A stretch of DNA of 64,000 nt from Streptomyces sp. RPA4-2 (lineage in GTDB: Bacteria; Actinomycetota; Actinomycetes; Streptomycetales; Streptomycetaceae). The position numbers were made by a program, and so were the translations under genes. Shown here piece by piece: positions 57,603-64,000 of this stretch (its first letter is position 1; each line of letters opens with the position of its first letter). The stretch covers positions 1,922,001-1,986,000 of the forward strand of contig NZ_CP050975.2 in assembly GCF_012273515.2 (NCBI RefSeq), read 5' to 3'. Below the pieces are notes generated by a model, which did not search any database, was not told where the DNA came from, and was given only the letters and a program-made list of their open reading frames with translations.

Positions 57603-58814
57603 TCACGGGTTGCGGTCGGGGAGTAGGCCCGTGAGCAGGAACGCGACGCTCCGCTCCGTCTCCGTCCAGGCCCTCGTGTCGAGTTCGACGGACTGGATGA
57701 GGGCGCACTCGACCTGGTAGCCGTGCTCGGTGAGGTTGCGGCCGACGAGTTCGGCCGCGTCACGGGTCGCCGCGTGCGTCACGATGCGCTGCGGACGGCG
57801 GTCGGCGACCGCGGAGACGACCTCCGCTCCCCCGCCGCCCACCCGCACGACGTCGGGTTCGGGGAGGTTCTCCAGGACGTGCGGGGCGTCGCCGTGCACG
57901 ATCTGCATCTGGACGCCGTAGCGGCGGGCGGAGTCATCGGTGCGGGTACAGGCCACCAGATCGCGGTCCACCGCGATGACCGCGGCGCCGGTGCGGGCGG
58001 CCTCGGTGGCGAAGGCCCCGCTGCCGGACCCGATGTCCCACACCAGGTCACCCGCGCGCGGACCCAGGCGGGCGAGTTGCGCCGCGCGCAGCAGATCCGT
58101 TTCGCCTTCTCCGAGCGCGCCGCCGTACGCCTCGGCGGGCAGCGCCCAGCCGCGCGGTTCGGTGGCCGGGTCGCGTCCGGCGATCCAGCCGCCGTCCTCG
58201 GCCGCGGCGACGAAGCCGCCGATGACGATGACGACGTTGGGGTCGCGCCAGGTGTGGTCGGCGGCCTTGTCGGAGGTGAGGATCGTGACCCGCTCGCGCG
58301 CGGTGCCGAGTTCCTCGCAGATGACGAAGGTGCGGTGGACGCCTTCGAGGAGCAGGCCGAGTTCGGCGGGGCCCGCACCGGGCGAGGTGAGGACGGCCAC
58401 CTTGGTATGGGCTCGACATACATTCACTGCGCGTCGCAGCGAGCGGCGGTGTGCGACGACCACGTGTGCGTCGTCCCAGGGCATTCCGGCGCGGGCGAAT
58501 GCGGCGGCGACCGAGGAGACGGCGGGCACGACCTCGACCTCGAGGCCGAACTCGGGAGCGCGCAGGGTGCGGACGACGCCGAAGAAGCCGGGGTCCCCGT
58601 CGGCGAGGACGACGGCGCTGCCGCGGTGGCCCGCGATGCGGCGGGCGGCGAGGGCGACGCTGCCGAGCCGGATGCGCTCGGCGCCCCCGGGCACCTCGGG
58701 GAGCGTCAGATGGTGTGCCGCTCCGGCCACCAGGGTGGCCGCGCCGAGGGCGGAGCGCGCCGCCGCGGTCAGGGGGGAGCCGTCCCAGCCGATCACCGTG
58801 ACGCGGTCGGCCAT
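57603..58814 (-). CDS. cobL: Precorrin-6Y C5,15-methyltransferase (decarboxylating), CbiE-CbiT fusion
   Basis: 403 residues. N-terminal CbiE tetrapyrrole methylase (~1-200: LADGDPGFFGVVRTL, VVPAVSSVAAAFARAGMPWDDAHVV) followed by CbiT (~215-403) with the SAM loop LVWDIGSGSGAFATEAARTG. It methylates C5 and C15 of the corrin precursor and removes a carboxyl group. Belongs with cobA and cobT, though the other corrin-ring genes are not in the window. Same strand as cobT, 345 bases upstream. Confidence 0.94.
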   Translation of the reverse strand: MADRVTVIGWDGSPLTAAARSALGAATLVAGAAHHLTLPEVPGGAERIRLGSVALAARRIAGHRGSAVVLADGDPGFFGVVRTLRAPEFGLEVEVVPAVSSVAAAFARAGMPWDDAHVVVAHRRSLRRAVNVCRAHTKVAVLTSPGAGPAELGLLLEGVHRTFVICEELGTARERVTILTSDKAADHTWRDPNVVIVIGGFVAAAEDGGWIAGRDPATEPRGWALPAEAYGGALGEGETDLLRAAQLARLGPRAGDLVWDIGSGSGAFATEAARTGAAVIAVDRDLVACTRTDDSARRYGVQMQIVHGDAPHVLENLPEPDVVRVGGGGAEVVSAVADRRPQRIVTHAATRDAAELVGRNLTEHGYQVECALIQSVELDTRAWTETERSVAFLLTGLLPDRNP

Positions 58815-58927
58815 CGTCGTCAGTCTCCAGAGGGTCTTCGCAGGTCGTCAGGGGGCAGCCCGTGGGTGGGCTCCGTGAGGGTACCTGGCGTTGCCGGACG
58901 GGGCCGCGCGCGGGTCCCACCGGGTGC

Positions 58928-59003
58928 GAGCGGTTCCGGCGGGCCTCAGCGGTGCCGTCGGGCGTGAGCGGTGCCGAGGGGCGTGCGCGGTTGTCCGGGT
59001 CCG
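58928..59003. repeat. Four degenerate 19-bp tandem units between cobL and GNAT gene
   Basis: Units at 58928, 58947, 58966 and 58985, exactly 19 bases each. The second and third agree best: CAGCGGTGCCGTCGGGCGT and GAGCGGTGCCGAGGGGCGT. Intergenic, 113 bases upstream of cobL. Confidence 0.7.
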
Positions 59004-59047
59004 GTCGCGGGTGCCCCCGGGTTCCGGGTCCGGGTCGCCCTTGCGCT

Positions 59048-59083
59048 CGGTTCCGTGCCCGGTTCCGTGTTCAGTTCTGTGTG
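59048..59083. repeat. Three degenerate 12-bp tandem units
   Basis: CGGTTCCGTGCC, CGGTTCCGTGTT, CAGTTCTGTGTG, adjacent, ending 12 bases before the GNAT stop codon. Part of the same repeat-rich gap as the 19-bp array. Confidence 0.65.
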
Positions 59084-59094
59084 CCGTCCCGGGT

Positions 59095-59733
59095 TCAGTT
59101 CCAGTCGGAGAACGACGTGAAACCGCTGGAGTCGGCGAGTTGGTCGCCGACGCCTTCGAGGTCCTCCGGGAGGAGGCTCCAGACGATGAAGTCGGTGCGG
59201 TGGTCGACCCAACGGCCGTCCTCGGTGCGGCTGTGCGCTATGCACGCGTTGCGCAGGACGCCCTCGCTGATGCAGCCGATCTTCTGGGCGACCTGCTGGG
59301 AGGCGGTGTTGTCGGCCGCCGTGCGCACCTCGATGCGCTCGAACTTCTGGTCCCGGAAGAGCCATTGGGCGGTGGCGAGCGACGCCTCGGAGGCGTAGCC
59401 CTCGCCGCGGGCCCAGGGGGCGATGACGTAGGAGAGTTCGGTGGAGCGGATGTGCCAGTTCGTCTTGCCGAGCTGGATGATGCCGACCAGCCGCTGGGTG
59501 AGGAACTCGGTGACGGCGAGGTCGAGGCCGCGGCCCGCGTGGCGTTCCGCGGGCGCGTACTCACTGATCCAGGTGCGGGCGCCCTCTTCGGTGAAGGGCT
59601 GGGGCACGTCGGTCCAGGCCGCGACCTGCTCGTCGTTCATCATTTCGGACAGGGCGGGGACGTCGTCCTCGTCGAGCGCGCGCAGGACCAACCGCTCCGT
59701 GCTGATGGAGATGTCGGGGAAGGTGCTAGTCAT
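59095..59733 (-). CDS. RimJ/RimL-type GNAT N-acetyltransferase
   Basis: 212 residues from ATG 59733 (MTSTFPDISISTERLVLRAL; frame open to 59844). RimJ/RimL pattern: TERLVLRALDEDD, ELSYVIAPWARGEGYASEAS (acetyl-CoA loop), RIEVRTAADNTASQQVAQKIG. Acetylates an amino group, probably an N-terminal or small-molecule amine; substrate unknown. Separated from metQ by 188 bases. Confidence 0.9.
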   Translation of the reverse strand: MTSTFPDISISTERLVLRALDEDDVPALSEMMNDEQVAAWTDVPQPFTEEGARTWISEYAPAERHAGRGLDLAVTEFLTQRLVGIIQLGKTNWHIRSTELSYVIAPWARGEGYASEASLATAQWLFRDQKFERIEVRTAADNTASQQVAQKIGCISEGVLRNACIAHSRTEDGRWVDHRTDFIVWSLLPEDLEGVGDQLADSSGFTSFSDWN

Positions 59734-59921
59734 GCGCCGCTCCGTAACCGTCGGGGACATCGGGCCGTCGGAACCTGCGGGCCCGCTGAACTGCCCAGCA
59801 TGCAGCATGAAAGCACCCGACCGCACCACGGGGTCCTCCCCCAACTGCCCGAAGGGGAACAGGGAAGGACCACCGGATGCGGATGTGGGCCCCGTGCGGC
59901 GGCACGGATCGTGGGAACGGA

Positions 59922-60749
59922 TCAGAACGAGGGGATGACCGAGCCGGCGTACTTGTCCTCGATGAACTTCTTGACCTCGGGCGAGGTGAGGAGCTTGGCG
60001 AGCTTCTTCACCCGCGGGTCGTTCTCGTTGCCCTTCTTGACGGCGAGGAAGTTGCCGTACGGGTTGTTGTTCGGCGACTCCAGGACGAGGGCGTCCTTGG
60101 CGGGCTTGAGGCCCGCGGATATGGCGTAGTTGCCGTTGACGACCGCGGCGTCCACGTCGTCCAGGGAGCGCGGGGTCTGGGCCGCCTCGACCTCCTTGAA
60201 CTTGAGGTTCTTCGGGTTCTTGGAGATGTCCCGCGGGGTCGCCTCGTTGCCGGCGCCGTCCTTGAGGGTGATGAGCCCCTTGGAGGCGAGCAGCTTCAGG
60301 GCGCGCGCCTCGTTGACGGCGTCGTTCGGGACCGCGACGGTCGCGCCGCTCTTGAGGGCGTCGGCGCTCTTCACCTTGTGGGAGTACAGGCCGAGCGGCT
60401 CCAGGTGCACGGTGACGACAGGCACGATGTGAGTGCCGCGCTTCTTGTTGAAGTCGTCCAGGTACGGCTGGTTCTGGAAGTAGTTGGCATCCACCGAGCC
60501 GTCCTCGGTCGCCGTGTTCGGGACGATGTAGTCCTGGAACTCCTTGACCTCGAGGTCGAGGCCCGCCTTCTTCGCCAGGTTCTTCTTGACGAAGTTGAGG
60601 ATCTCGGCGTGCGGGGTCGGGCTCGCGGCGACGATCAGCGGGCCGCTCGTGTCGGAGGCGGAGTCCTTGCCCGAGCCGCAGGCGGAGAGACCGAGGGTGA
60701 GGGCTCCGGCGGCGAGGACGGCGGTGGTGATCTTGGCAGTGTTACGCAC
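59922..60749 (-). CDS. metQ: Methionine ABC transporter substrate-binding lipoprotein
   Basis: 275 residues from GTG 60749, AGGAAAGG eight bases upstream. Lipoprotein signal with lipobox LSAC (C24). NlpA/MetQ family: LIVAASPTPHAEILNFVKKN, VKEFQDYIVPNTATEDGSVDANYFQNQPYL, VAVPNDAVNEARALKLLASKGLI. Binds methionine (D or L) outside the membrane and delivers it to MetI. Last gene of metN-metI-metQ. Confidence 0.94.
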   Translation of the reverse strand: MRNTAKITTAVLAAGALTLGLSACGSGKDSASDTSGPLIVAASPTPHAEILNFVKKNLAKKAGLDLEVKEFQDYIVPNTATEDGSVDANYFQNQPYLDDFNKKRGTHIVPVVTVHLEPLGLYSHKVKSADALKSGATVAVPNDAVNEARALKLLASKGLITLKDGAGNEATPRDISKNPKNLKFKEVEAAQTPRSLDDVDAAVVNGNYAISAGLKPAKDALVLESPNNNPYGNFLAVKKGNENDPRVKKLAKLLTSPEVKKFIEDKYAGSVIPSF

Positions 60750-60841
60750 GAAAAGTGCCTTTCCTGAGGGGTGGAGCGTCCCCGTGTTCGGGTGGGACGG
60801 GGAAGACCGCGGGTGGGGGTGGGGTATTCGGGCGGCCGGGC

Positions 60842-61612
60842 TCAGACGGCCTTGCCGACGTCGGCCGTGGTGGCCTCCGCGGTGGCGCTTACCTCCGCGG
60901 TCGTGGGCGTTCCGGCCTTCAGCAGCCGGAGCCTCGGCGCGGCGCCGGAGTGTCCGCCGCGTCGGTGCAGGCCGCGGGCGGCGTAGTCGCCGGCGAACTG
61001 GATGAGGGAGATGACCACGGCGAGGATCGCCACGGTGATCCACATCAGCCCGGTCTCGAAACGCTGGTAGCCGTAGCGGATGGCGATGTCGCCGAGGCCT
61101 CCGGCGCCGACGGTGCCCGCCATGGCCGAGTAGCCGATGAGGGCGACGAGGGTGGTGGTCGCCGAGGAGATCAGCGAGGGCAGCGACTCCGGTACGAGCA
61201 CCCTGCGCACGACGGTCCAGGTGTTGCCGCCCATCGACTGCACGGCCTCGACGAGCCCGCCGTCCACTTCACGGACAGCCGTCTCGACGAGCCGCGCGAA
61301 GAACGGGATCGCGCCGATGGCGAGCGGCACGATCGCCGCCTCGCGACCGATCGTCGTACCCGTGATCGTGCGCGTGAAGTTCATCAGCGCGACCATCAGG
61401 ATGATGAACGGCATCGAGCGGGCGATGTTCACGACCTGCCCGATGACCTTGTTCGCGGCGACGTTCTGCAGGAGTCCGCCGCGGTCGGTGAGGACGAGCA
61501 GGATGCCGAGCGGCAGACCCCCGACGACGGCGATCAGCGTGGACCAGCCGACCATGTAGAGGGTGTCCCAACACGCCTGGGACAGCAGCGGCTGCATCTC
61601 CGACCAGGTCAC
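60842..61612 (-). CDS. metI: Methionine ABC transporter permease
   Basis: 256 residues. Five or six membrane helices with the EAA loop ETAVREVDGGLVEAVQSMGGN and the D-methionine permease pattern VGWSTLIAVVGGLPLGILLVLTDRGG. A hydrophilic tail of ~40 residues (RGGHSGAAPRLRLLKAG ...) follows the last helix. Start overlaps the metN stop by four bases (ATGA). Confidence 0.95.
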   Translation of the reverse strand: MTWSEMQPLLSQACWDTLYMVGWSTLIAVVGGLPLGILLVLTDRGGLLQNVAANKVIGQVVNIARSMPFIILMVALMNFTRTITGTTIGREAAIVPLAIGAIPFFARLVETAVREVDGGLVEAVQSMGGNTWTVVRRVLVPESLPSLISSATTTLVALIGYSAMAGTVGAGGLGDIAIRYGYQRFETGLMWITVAILAVVISLIQFAGDYAARGLHRRGGHSGAAPRLRLLKAGTPTTAEVSATAEATTADVGKAV

Positions 61613-62658
61613 TTGGCACCGTCCTTCACGAGTGCGGGCTCCTGGCCCTGGATGTCGATCTGCAGGCCCTGCTCGCGCAGGAATCCGATCGGCACGACGT
61701 TCTCGTCGTAACGGCCGGGCAGTTCGATGCGCATCCGGCCGACCTGCTTGCCGCCGACGGTGTCCATCGCGGCGCCGAGGATCGAGATGTCGATGTTGTA
61801 GGTGCGGGAGAGCTGCGAGATGACGGGCTGCGTCGCGGCCTCTCCGTGGAAGGTGACGTCGATGACCGTGCGGTCGTCGCCGGAGGCGTCGCCGCTGACC
61901 GGGAAGAGCGCGGAGGCCAGCTCGGAGCCGGGGGTCGCGAGCAGTTCGGCGACCGTGCCCGACTCGACGATGCGGCCGTTCTCCATGAGTGCGGCCGAGT
62001 CGCAGACGGTCTTGACGACGTCCATCTCGTGGGTGATGAGCAGGACGGTGAGACCCAGTTGCCGGTTCAGGTCACGGATCAGCTGGAGGATGGAGCGGGT
62101 GGTCTCGGGGTCGAGGGCGCTGGTGGCCTCGTCGGAGAGCAGCACCTTGGGGTCGCCGGCCAGGGCACGGGCGATGCCGACGCGCTGCTTCTGGCCGCCG
62201 GAGAGCTGTGCGGGGTAGGCCTTCGCCTTGTCGGACAGGCCGACCAGGTCGAGCAGACCGAGCGCCTTGGTGGAACGCTCCTTCCCCGAGATGCCGAGGA
62301 TCTCGAGCGGCAGCTCGACGTTCTCCTGCACGGTGCGCGAGGACAGCAGGTTGAAGTGCTGGAAGACCATGCCGATACGGCTGCGCGCCTGGCGGAGCTC
62401 CTTGCCGGCGCGCGGTCCGCGTCCGGCGAGGGCGGTGAGGTCCTGTCCGGCGACGGTGACCGTGCCGGCGGTAGGACGCTCCAGGAGGTTGACGCAGCGG
62501 ATGAGCGAGGACTTGCCGGCGCCGGACTGGCCGATGACGCCGTACACCTCGCCTTCGCGGACATGCAGATCGACGCCGTCGAGGGCGGTCACTTCACGGC
62601 CGCGCGAGCGGTAGACCTTGCTGAGGCCCGTTGTCGTGATCACTGGGGATTCCGTCAC
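61609..62658 (-). CDS. metN: Methionine ABC transporter ATP-binding protein
   Basis: 349 residues from GTG 62658 (a GTG at 62643 is also possible). Walker A GVIGQSGAGKSS, Q loop GMVFQHFNLL, signature LSGGQKQRVGIARAL, Walker B VLLSDEATSALD, and a C-terminal NIL domain (~265-345: VIDVTFHGEAATQPVISQL), the methionine-sensing part that slows transport when the amino acid is abundant. First structural gene, behind a ~290-nt leader that encodes a Cys/Met-rich peptide. Confidence 0.95.
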   Translation of the reverse strand: MTESPVITTTGLSKVYRSRGREVTALDGVDLHVREGEVYGVIGQSGAGKSSLIRCVNLLERPTAGTVTVAGQDLTALAGRGPRAGKELRQARSRIGMVFQHFNLLSSRTVQENVELPLEILGISGKERSTKALGLLDLVGLSDKAKAYPAQLSGGQKQRVGIARALAGDPKVLLSDEATSALDPETTRSILQLIRDLNRQLGLTVLLITHEMDVVKTVCDSAALMENGRIVESGTVAELLATPGSELASALFPVSGDASGDDRTVIDVTFHGEAATQPVISQLSRTYNIDISILGAAMDTVGGKQVGRMRIELPGRYDENVVPIGFLREQGLQIDIQGQEPALVKDGAK

Positions 62659-62860
62659 TGTCGAGTGCGGGGCGTGGGTGTGCGCCGGCACGGGTGCATT
62701 CGGTCTTGAACGCGGCACGGTTCTCGCGATGGCGATGGAACCGGAGGGAACCGGGAGGAGAACGTGTGCGCGGGGCAGCCCCTGTCACGTACGCGGTACG
62801 GACTCAGGGCGCGGCGGTCCCGCTTCGGGGCGCGGGATCAGGCGGTGGTGCGGGGGCCCT

Positions 62861-62947
62861 CTAGAAGGCGCACATTCGACACATACAACGAGCACCGGGC
62901 GTCATGGTCGCCTCGGTCGCAAGGGTGCGGCTGCTCGTCGTGGTCAT
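62861..62947 (-). CDS. Cys/Met-rich leader peptide upstream of metNIQ (28 residues)
   Basis: ATG at 62947 to TAG at 62861, minus strand. The peptide starts MTTTSSRTLATEATMTPG and ends ARCMCRMCAF: three Cys and two Met in the last eight residues. In a 28-codon ORF ending about 200 bases before a methionine-transporter gene, this is what a translation-dependent attenuator sensing Cys/Met-charged tRNA would need. There is no Shine-Dalgarno; the ATG may be at or near the transcript 5' end. Cys-rich leader ORFs are known in mycobacteria; I do not know of a described case for this operon. Confidence 0.65.
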   Translation of the reverse strand: MTTTSSRTLATEATMTPGARCMCRMCAF

Positions 62948-62985
62948 GGAGTGAAGTAAAGCAGACGGAGTGGCTCGGCCCGGAA

Positions 62986-63010
62986 CCGCTGTCCGCATCG
63001 TGGACAGCGG
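62986..63010 (-). terminator. Terminator of the HAD phosphatase gene
   Basis: CCGCTGTCC (62986-62994) pairs perfectly with GGACAGCGG (63002-63010) around a 7-base loop, 10 bases after the HAD stop codon. Confidence 0.6.
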
Positions 63011-63020
63011 TGGACACTTC

Positions 63021-63668
63021 TCAGCCGCGGACGGAGATCTCCACTCCCCCGTCCGTGACCAGCGCGGACAGGGCCGAGAGGTCCTTCACCACCAGGTCCG
63101 CGACCAGCTCGGAGGCCGCGTGGGTTGTGGCCAACGCCACGGTGGTCATGCCGGCGGCGCGGCCCGCCTGGAGGCCGGCCGGGGCGTCCTCGAAGACGAC
63201 ACAGCGGGCCGGGTCGACTCCCAGCTCACGGGCGGCGAGGAGGTAGGGCTCGGGGTCGGGCTTGCCGCGGGTGACGTCGTCGGCGGAGACCAGGGTCTTG
63301 GGCCGGATGCCGACCTCGTCGAGCCGGGCCTCGGCCAGCCGCCGGGTGGCGGAGGTGACGACGGCCCAGCGCTCGGCGGGCAGCGAGCCGAGGAAGGCGG
63401 CGGTTCCGGGCAGCAGCAGGACGCCGCCAGGAACGTCCTCGACCTCCAGCTGCTCGATGCGCGCGAGGGCCTCGGGGACGATGTGGGCGGGCAGCAGGTC
63501 GGCGGCTATCTCGACGGCGGGGCGGCCATGCAGTTCGATCCGGGCGAAGTCGTCGGCGGTGATCCCGTACTCCCGCGCCCAGCGGGTCCAGCAGCGGTTC
63601 ACCGACTCCAGGGACGAGACGAGGGTTCCGTCGTTGTCGAACAGCAGGGCGTCAGCGTGGATCTTCAT
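63021..63668 (-). CDS. HAD-superfamily phosphatase
   Basis: 215 residues. HAD subfamily IA: nucleophile D11 and D13 in LLFDNDGTLVSSLES, motif II VVTSATRRL, Lys and acidic motifs in VTRGKPDPEPYLLAARELG and VFEDAPAGLQAGRAAGM. Similar to small sugar-phosphate phosphatases (DL-glycerol-3-phosphatase/sugar phosphatase type). Substrate unknown. Upstream of the metNIQ leader on the same strand, separated by a hairpin. Confidence 0.92.
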   Translation of the reverse strand: MKIHADALLFDNDGTLVSSLESVNRCWTRWAREYGITADDFARIELHGRPAVEIAADLLPAHIVPEALARIEQLEVEDVPGGVLLLPGTAAFLGSLPAERWAVVTSATRRLAEARLDEVGIRPKTLVSADDVTRGKPDPEPYLLAARELGVDPARCVVFEDAPAGLQAGRAAGMTTVALATTHAASELVADLVVKDLSALSALVTDGGVEISVRG

Positions 63669-63736
63669 GTCCCCGACCCTACGGGGCGGCCGGGGGCGAG
63701 GGCATCGGGCCTTTTGGCCCGTAATAGGGTCACGGC

Positions 63737-64000
63737 ATGCTTGATGCCCTGACGGTCGCGACCGCCGTCGCCGCGCTCGTGCTCGCCGCCTGGTGCGGCT
63801 GGGCCGCCTACCGTGATCAGCCCACCAAGGACTGGCACTTCATCGGCATGGCCGTGGTGTCCCTGCTCGCCGCGGTCCAGCTGGTGATCGGCATCGTCCA
63901 GCTGGCACGTGGCGAGAAGGCGGAGCAGGGCACGACGATCTTCGTGGCCTATCTGCTCGGGGCCTTCGTGTGCGTACCGGCCGTGGCCTTCATGTCGCTG
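63737..64000 (+). CDS. Integral membrane protein (truncated by right edge)
   Basis: 88 codons from ATG 63737 (MLDALTVATAVAALVLAAW), no stop before the window ends. Three hydrophobic helices so far: residues ~5-24, ~35-57 (FIGMAVVSLLAAVQLVIGIVQL) and ~70-88 (IFVAYLLGAFVCVPAVAFM). Resembles small actinobacterial integral membrane proteins of unknown function. Divergent from the HAD gene, 68 bases apart. Confidence 0.8.
   Translation, partial: MLDALTVATAVAALVLAAWCGWAAYRDQPTKDWHFIGMAVVSLLAAVQLVIGIVQLARGEKAEQGTTIFVAYLLGAFVCVPAVAFMSL

Larger units (their letters stand above)
62659..63020 (-). promoter_or_regulatory. metNIQ leader and promoter region
   Basis: 362 bases between the HAD gene and metN. 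From upstream to downstream on the minus strand: a terminator hairpin for the HAD gene (62986-63010), a possible weak -10 TTTACT (~62956-62961), the leader ORF (62861-62947), a TCCCGC/GCGGGA hairpin (~62817-62838), and about 150 bases of leader without an obvious SAM-riboswitch fold. Confidence 0.5.

Noticed and set aside
62659..62985. SAM riboswitch before metN
   Set aside because: No recognisable SAM-I or SAM-II core; the leader ORF is the better explanation for regulation.

Overview
The window is about 71% GC, with strongly GC-biased third codon positions. It carries ssgB (an SsgA-like sporulation/division gene found only in morphologically complex actinomycetes), a PIM-type phosphatidylinositol lipid cluster and many GTG starts. 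This is chromosomal core DNA of a Streptomyces or very close relative. From memory the order alaS ... rpsD ... hisS ... relA-apt-secF-secD-yajC-ruvBAC-yebC-pdxTS ... pimA ... thrS ... ssgB ... cobA-cobT ... metQIN matches the SCO1501 to SCO1560 part of S. coelicolor; I could not check this. I see no prophage, transposase, CRISPR array or biosynthetic cluster. The left edge cuts alaS and the right edge cuts a membrane protein gene.

Regions. (1) 1-4446: alaS with two small upstream membrane/envelope genes, a divergent AfsR-like NB-ARC/TPR protein, and rpsD behind a ~340-nt structured leader. (2) 4787-11593: rarA, a VKOR-family redox protein, hisS with a glyoxalase-II-like hydrolase, then rightward cyclophilin and DUF349 genes that meet relA at an exceptionally strong bidirectional terminator. 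(3) 11678-23535: a long leftward block of relA, apt, secF, secD, yajC, ruvB, ruvA, ruvC, yebC, pdxT, pdxS (stringent response, purine salvage, Sec auxiliary complex, Holliday-junction resolution, PLP synthesis). (4) 23877-35062: LemA-like protein, pimA, PIM acyltransferase, PI-phosphate synthase, then HIT phosphorylase and thrS. This is the mycobacterial thrS-HIT-pgsA-acyltransferase-pimA order, interrupted here by a rightward EF-G2-like GTPase, an unknown membrane protein and a K+-channel-like gene. (5) 35168-46197: a DUF4365 nuclease-like two-gene unit, a DEDDh exonuclease, two tRNA-Val(CAC) genes flanking a 1.4-kb interval with little coding signal, ssgB, a CGNR regulator, small membrane proteins, DsbA-like and GNAT proteins, and a pabC-pabB-like folate pair. 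(6) 46354-51824: a Gly-Cys-Val-Val-Val tRNA cluster, small proteins, a phosphotransferase, a Ser/Thr kinase and a TrmH methyltransferase. (7) 51889-58814: the cobalamin genes cobA, a 1294-residue BluB-CobT fusion, and cobL. (8) 59095-64000: a GNAT protein, the methionine ABC transporter metN-metI-metQ, a HAD phosphatase and a truncated membrane protein gene.

The most notable signals outside ordinary annotation are: a 28-codon leader ORF ending ARCMCRMCAF upstream of metNIQ; a dyad operator and palindromes upstream of the BluB-CobT fusion, whose disordered half contains nine tandem heptads; the DUF4365 (QLK-motif) pair; the rpsD leader; and several short tandem-repeat tracts confined to intergenic DNA.
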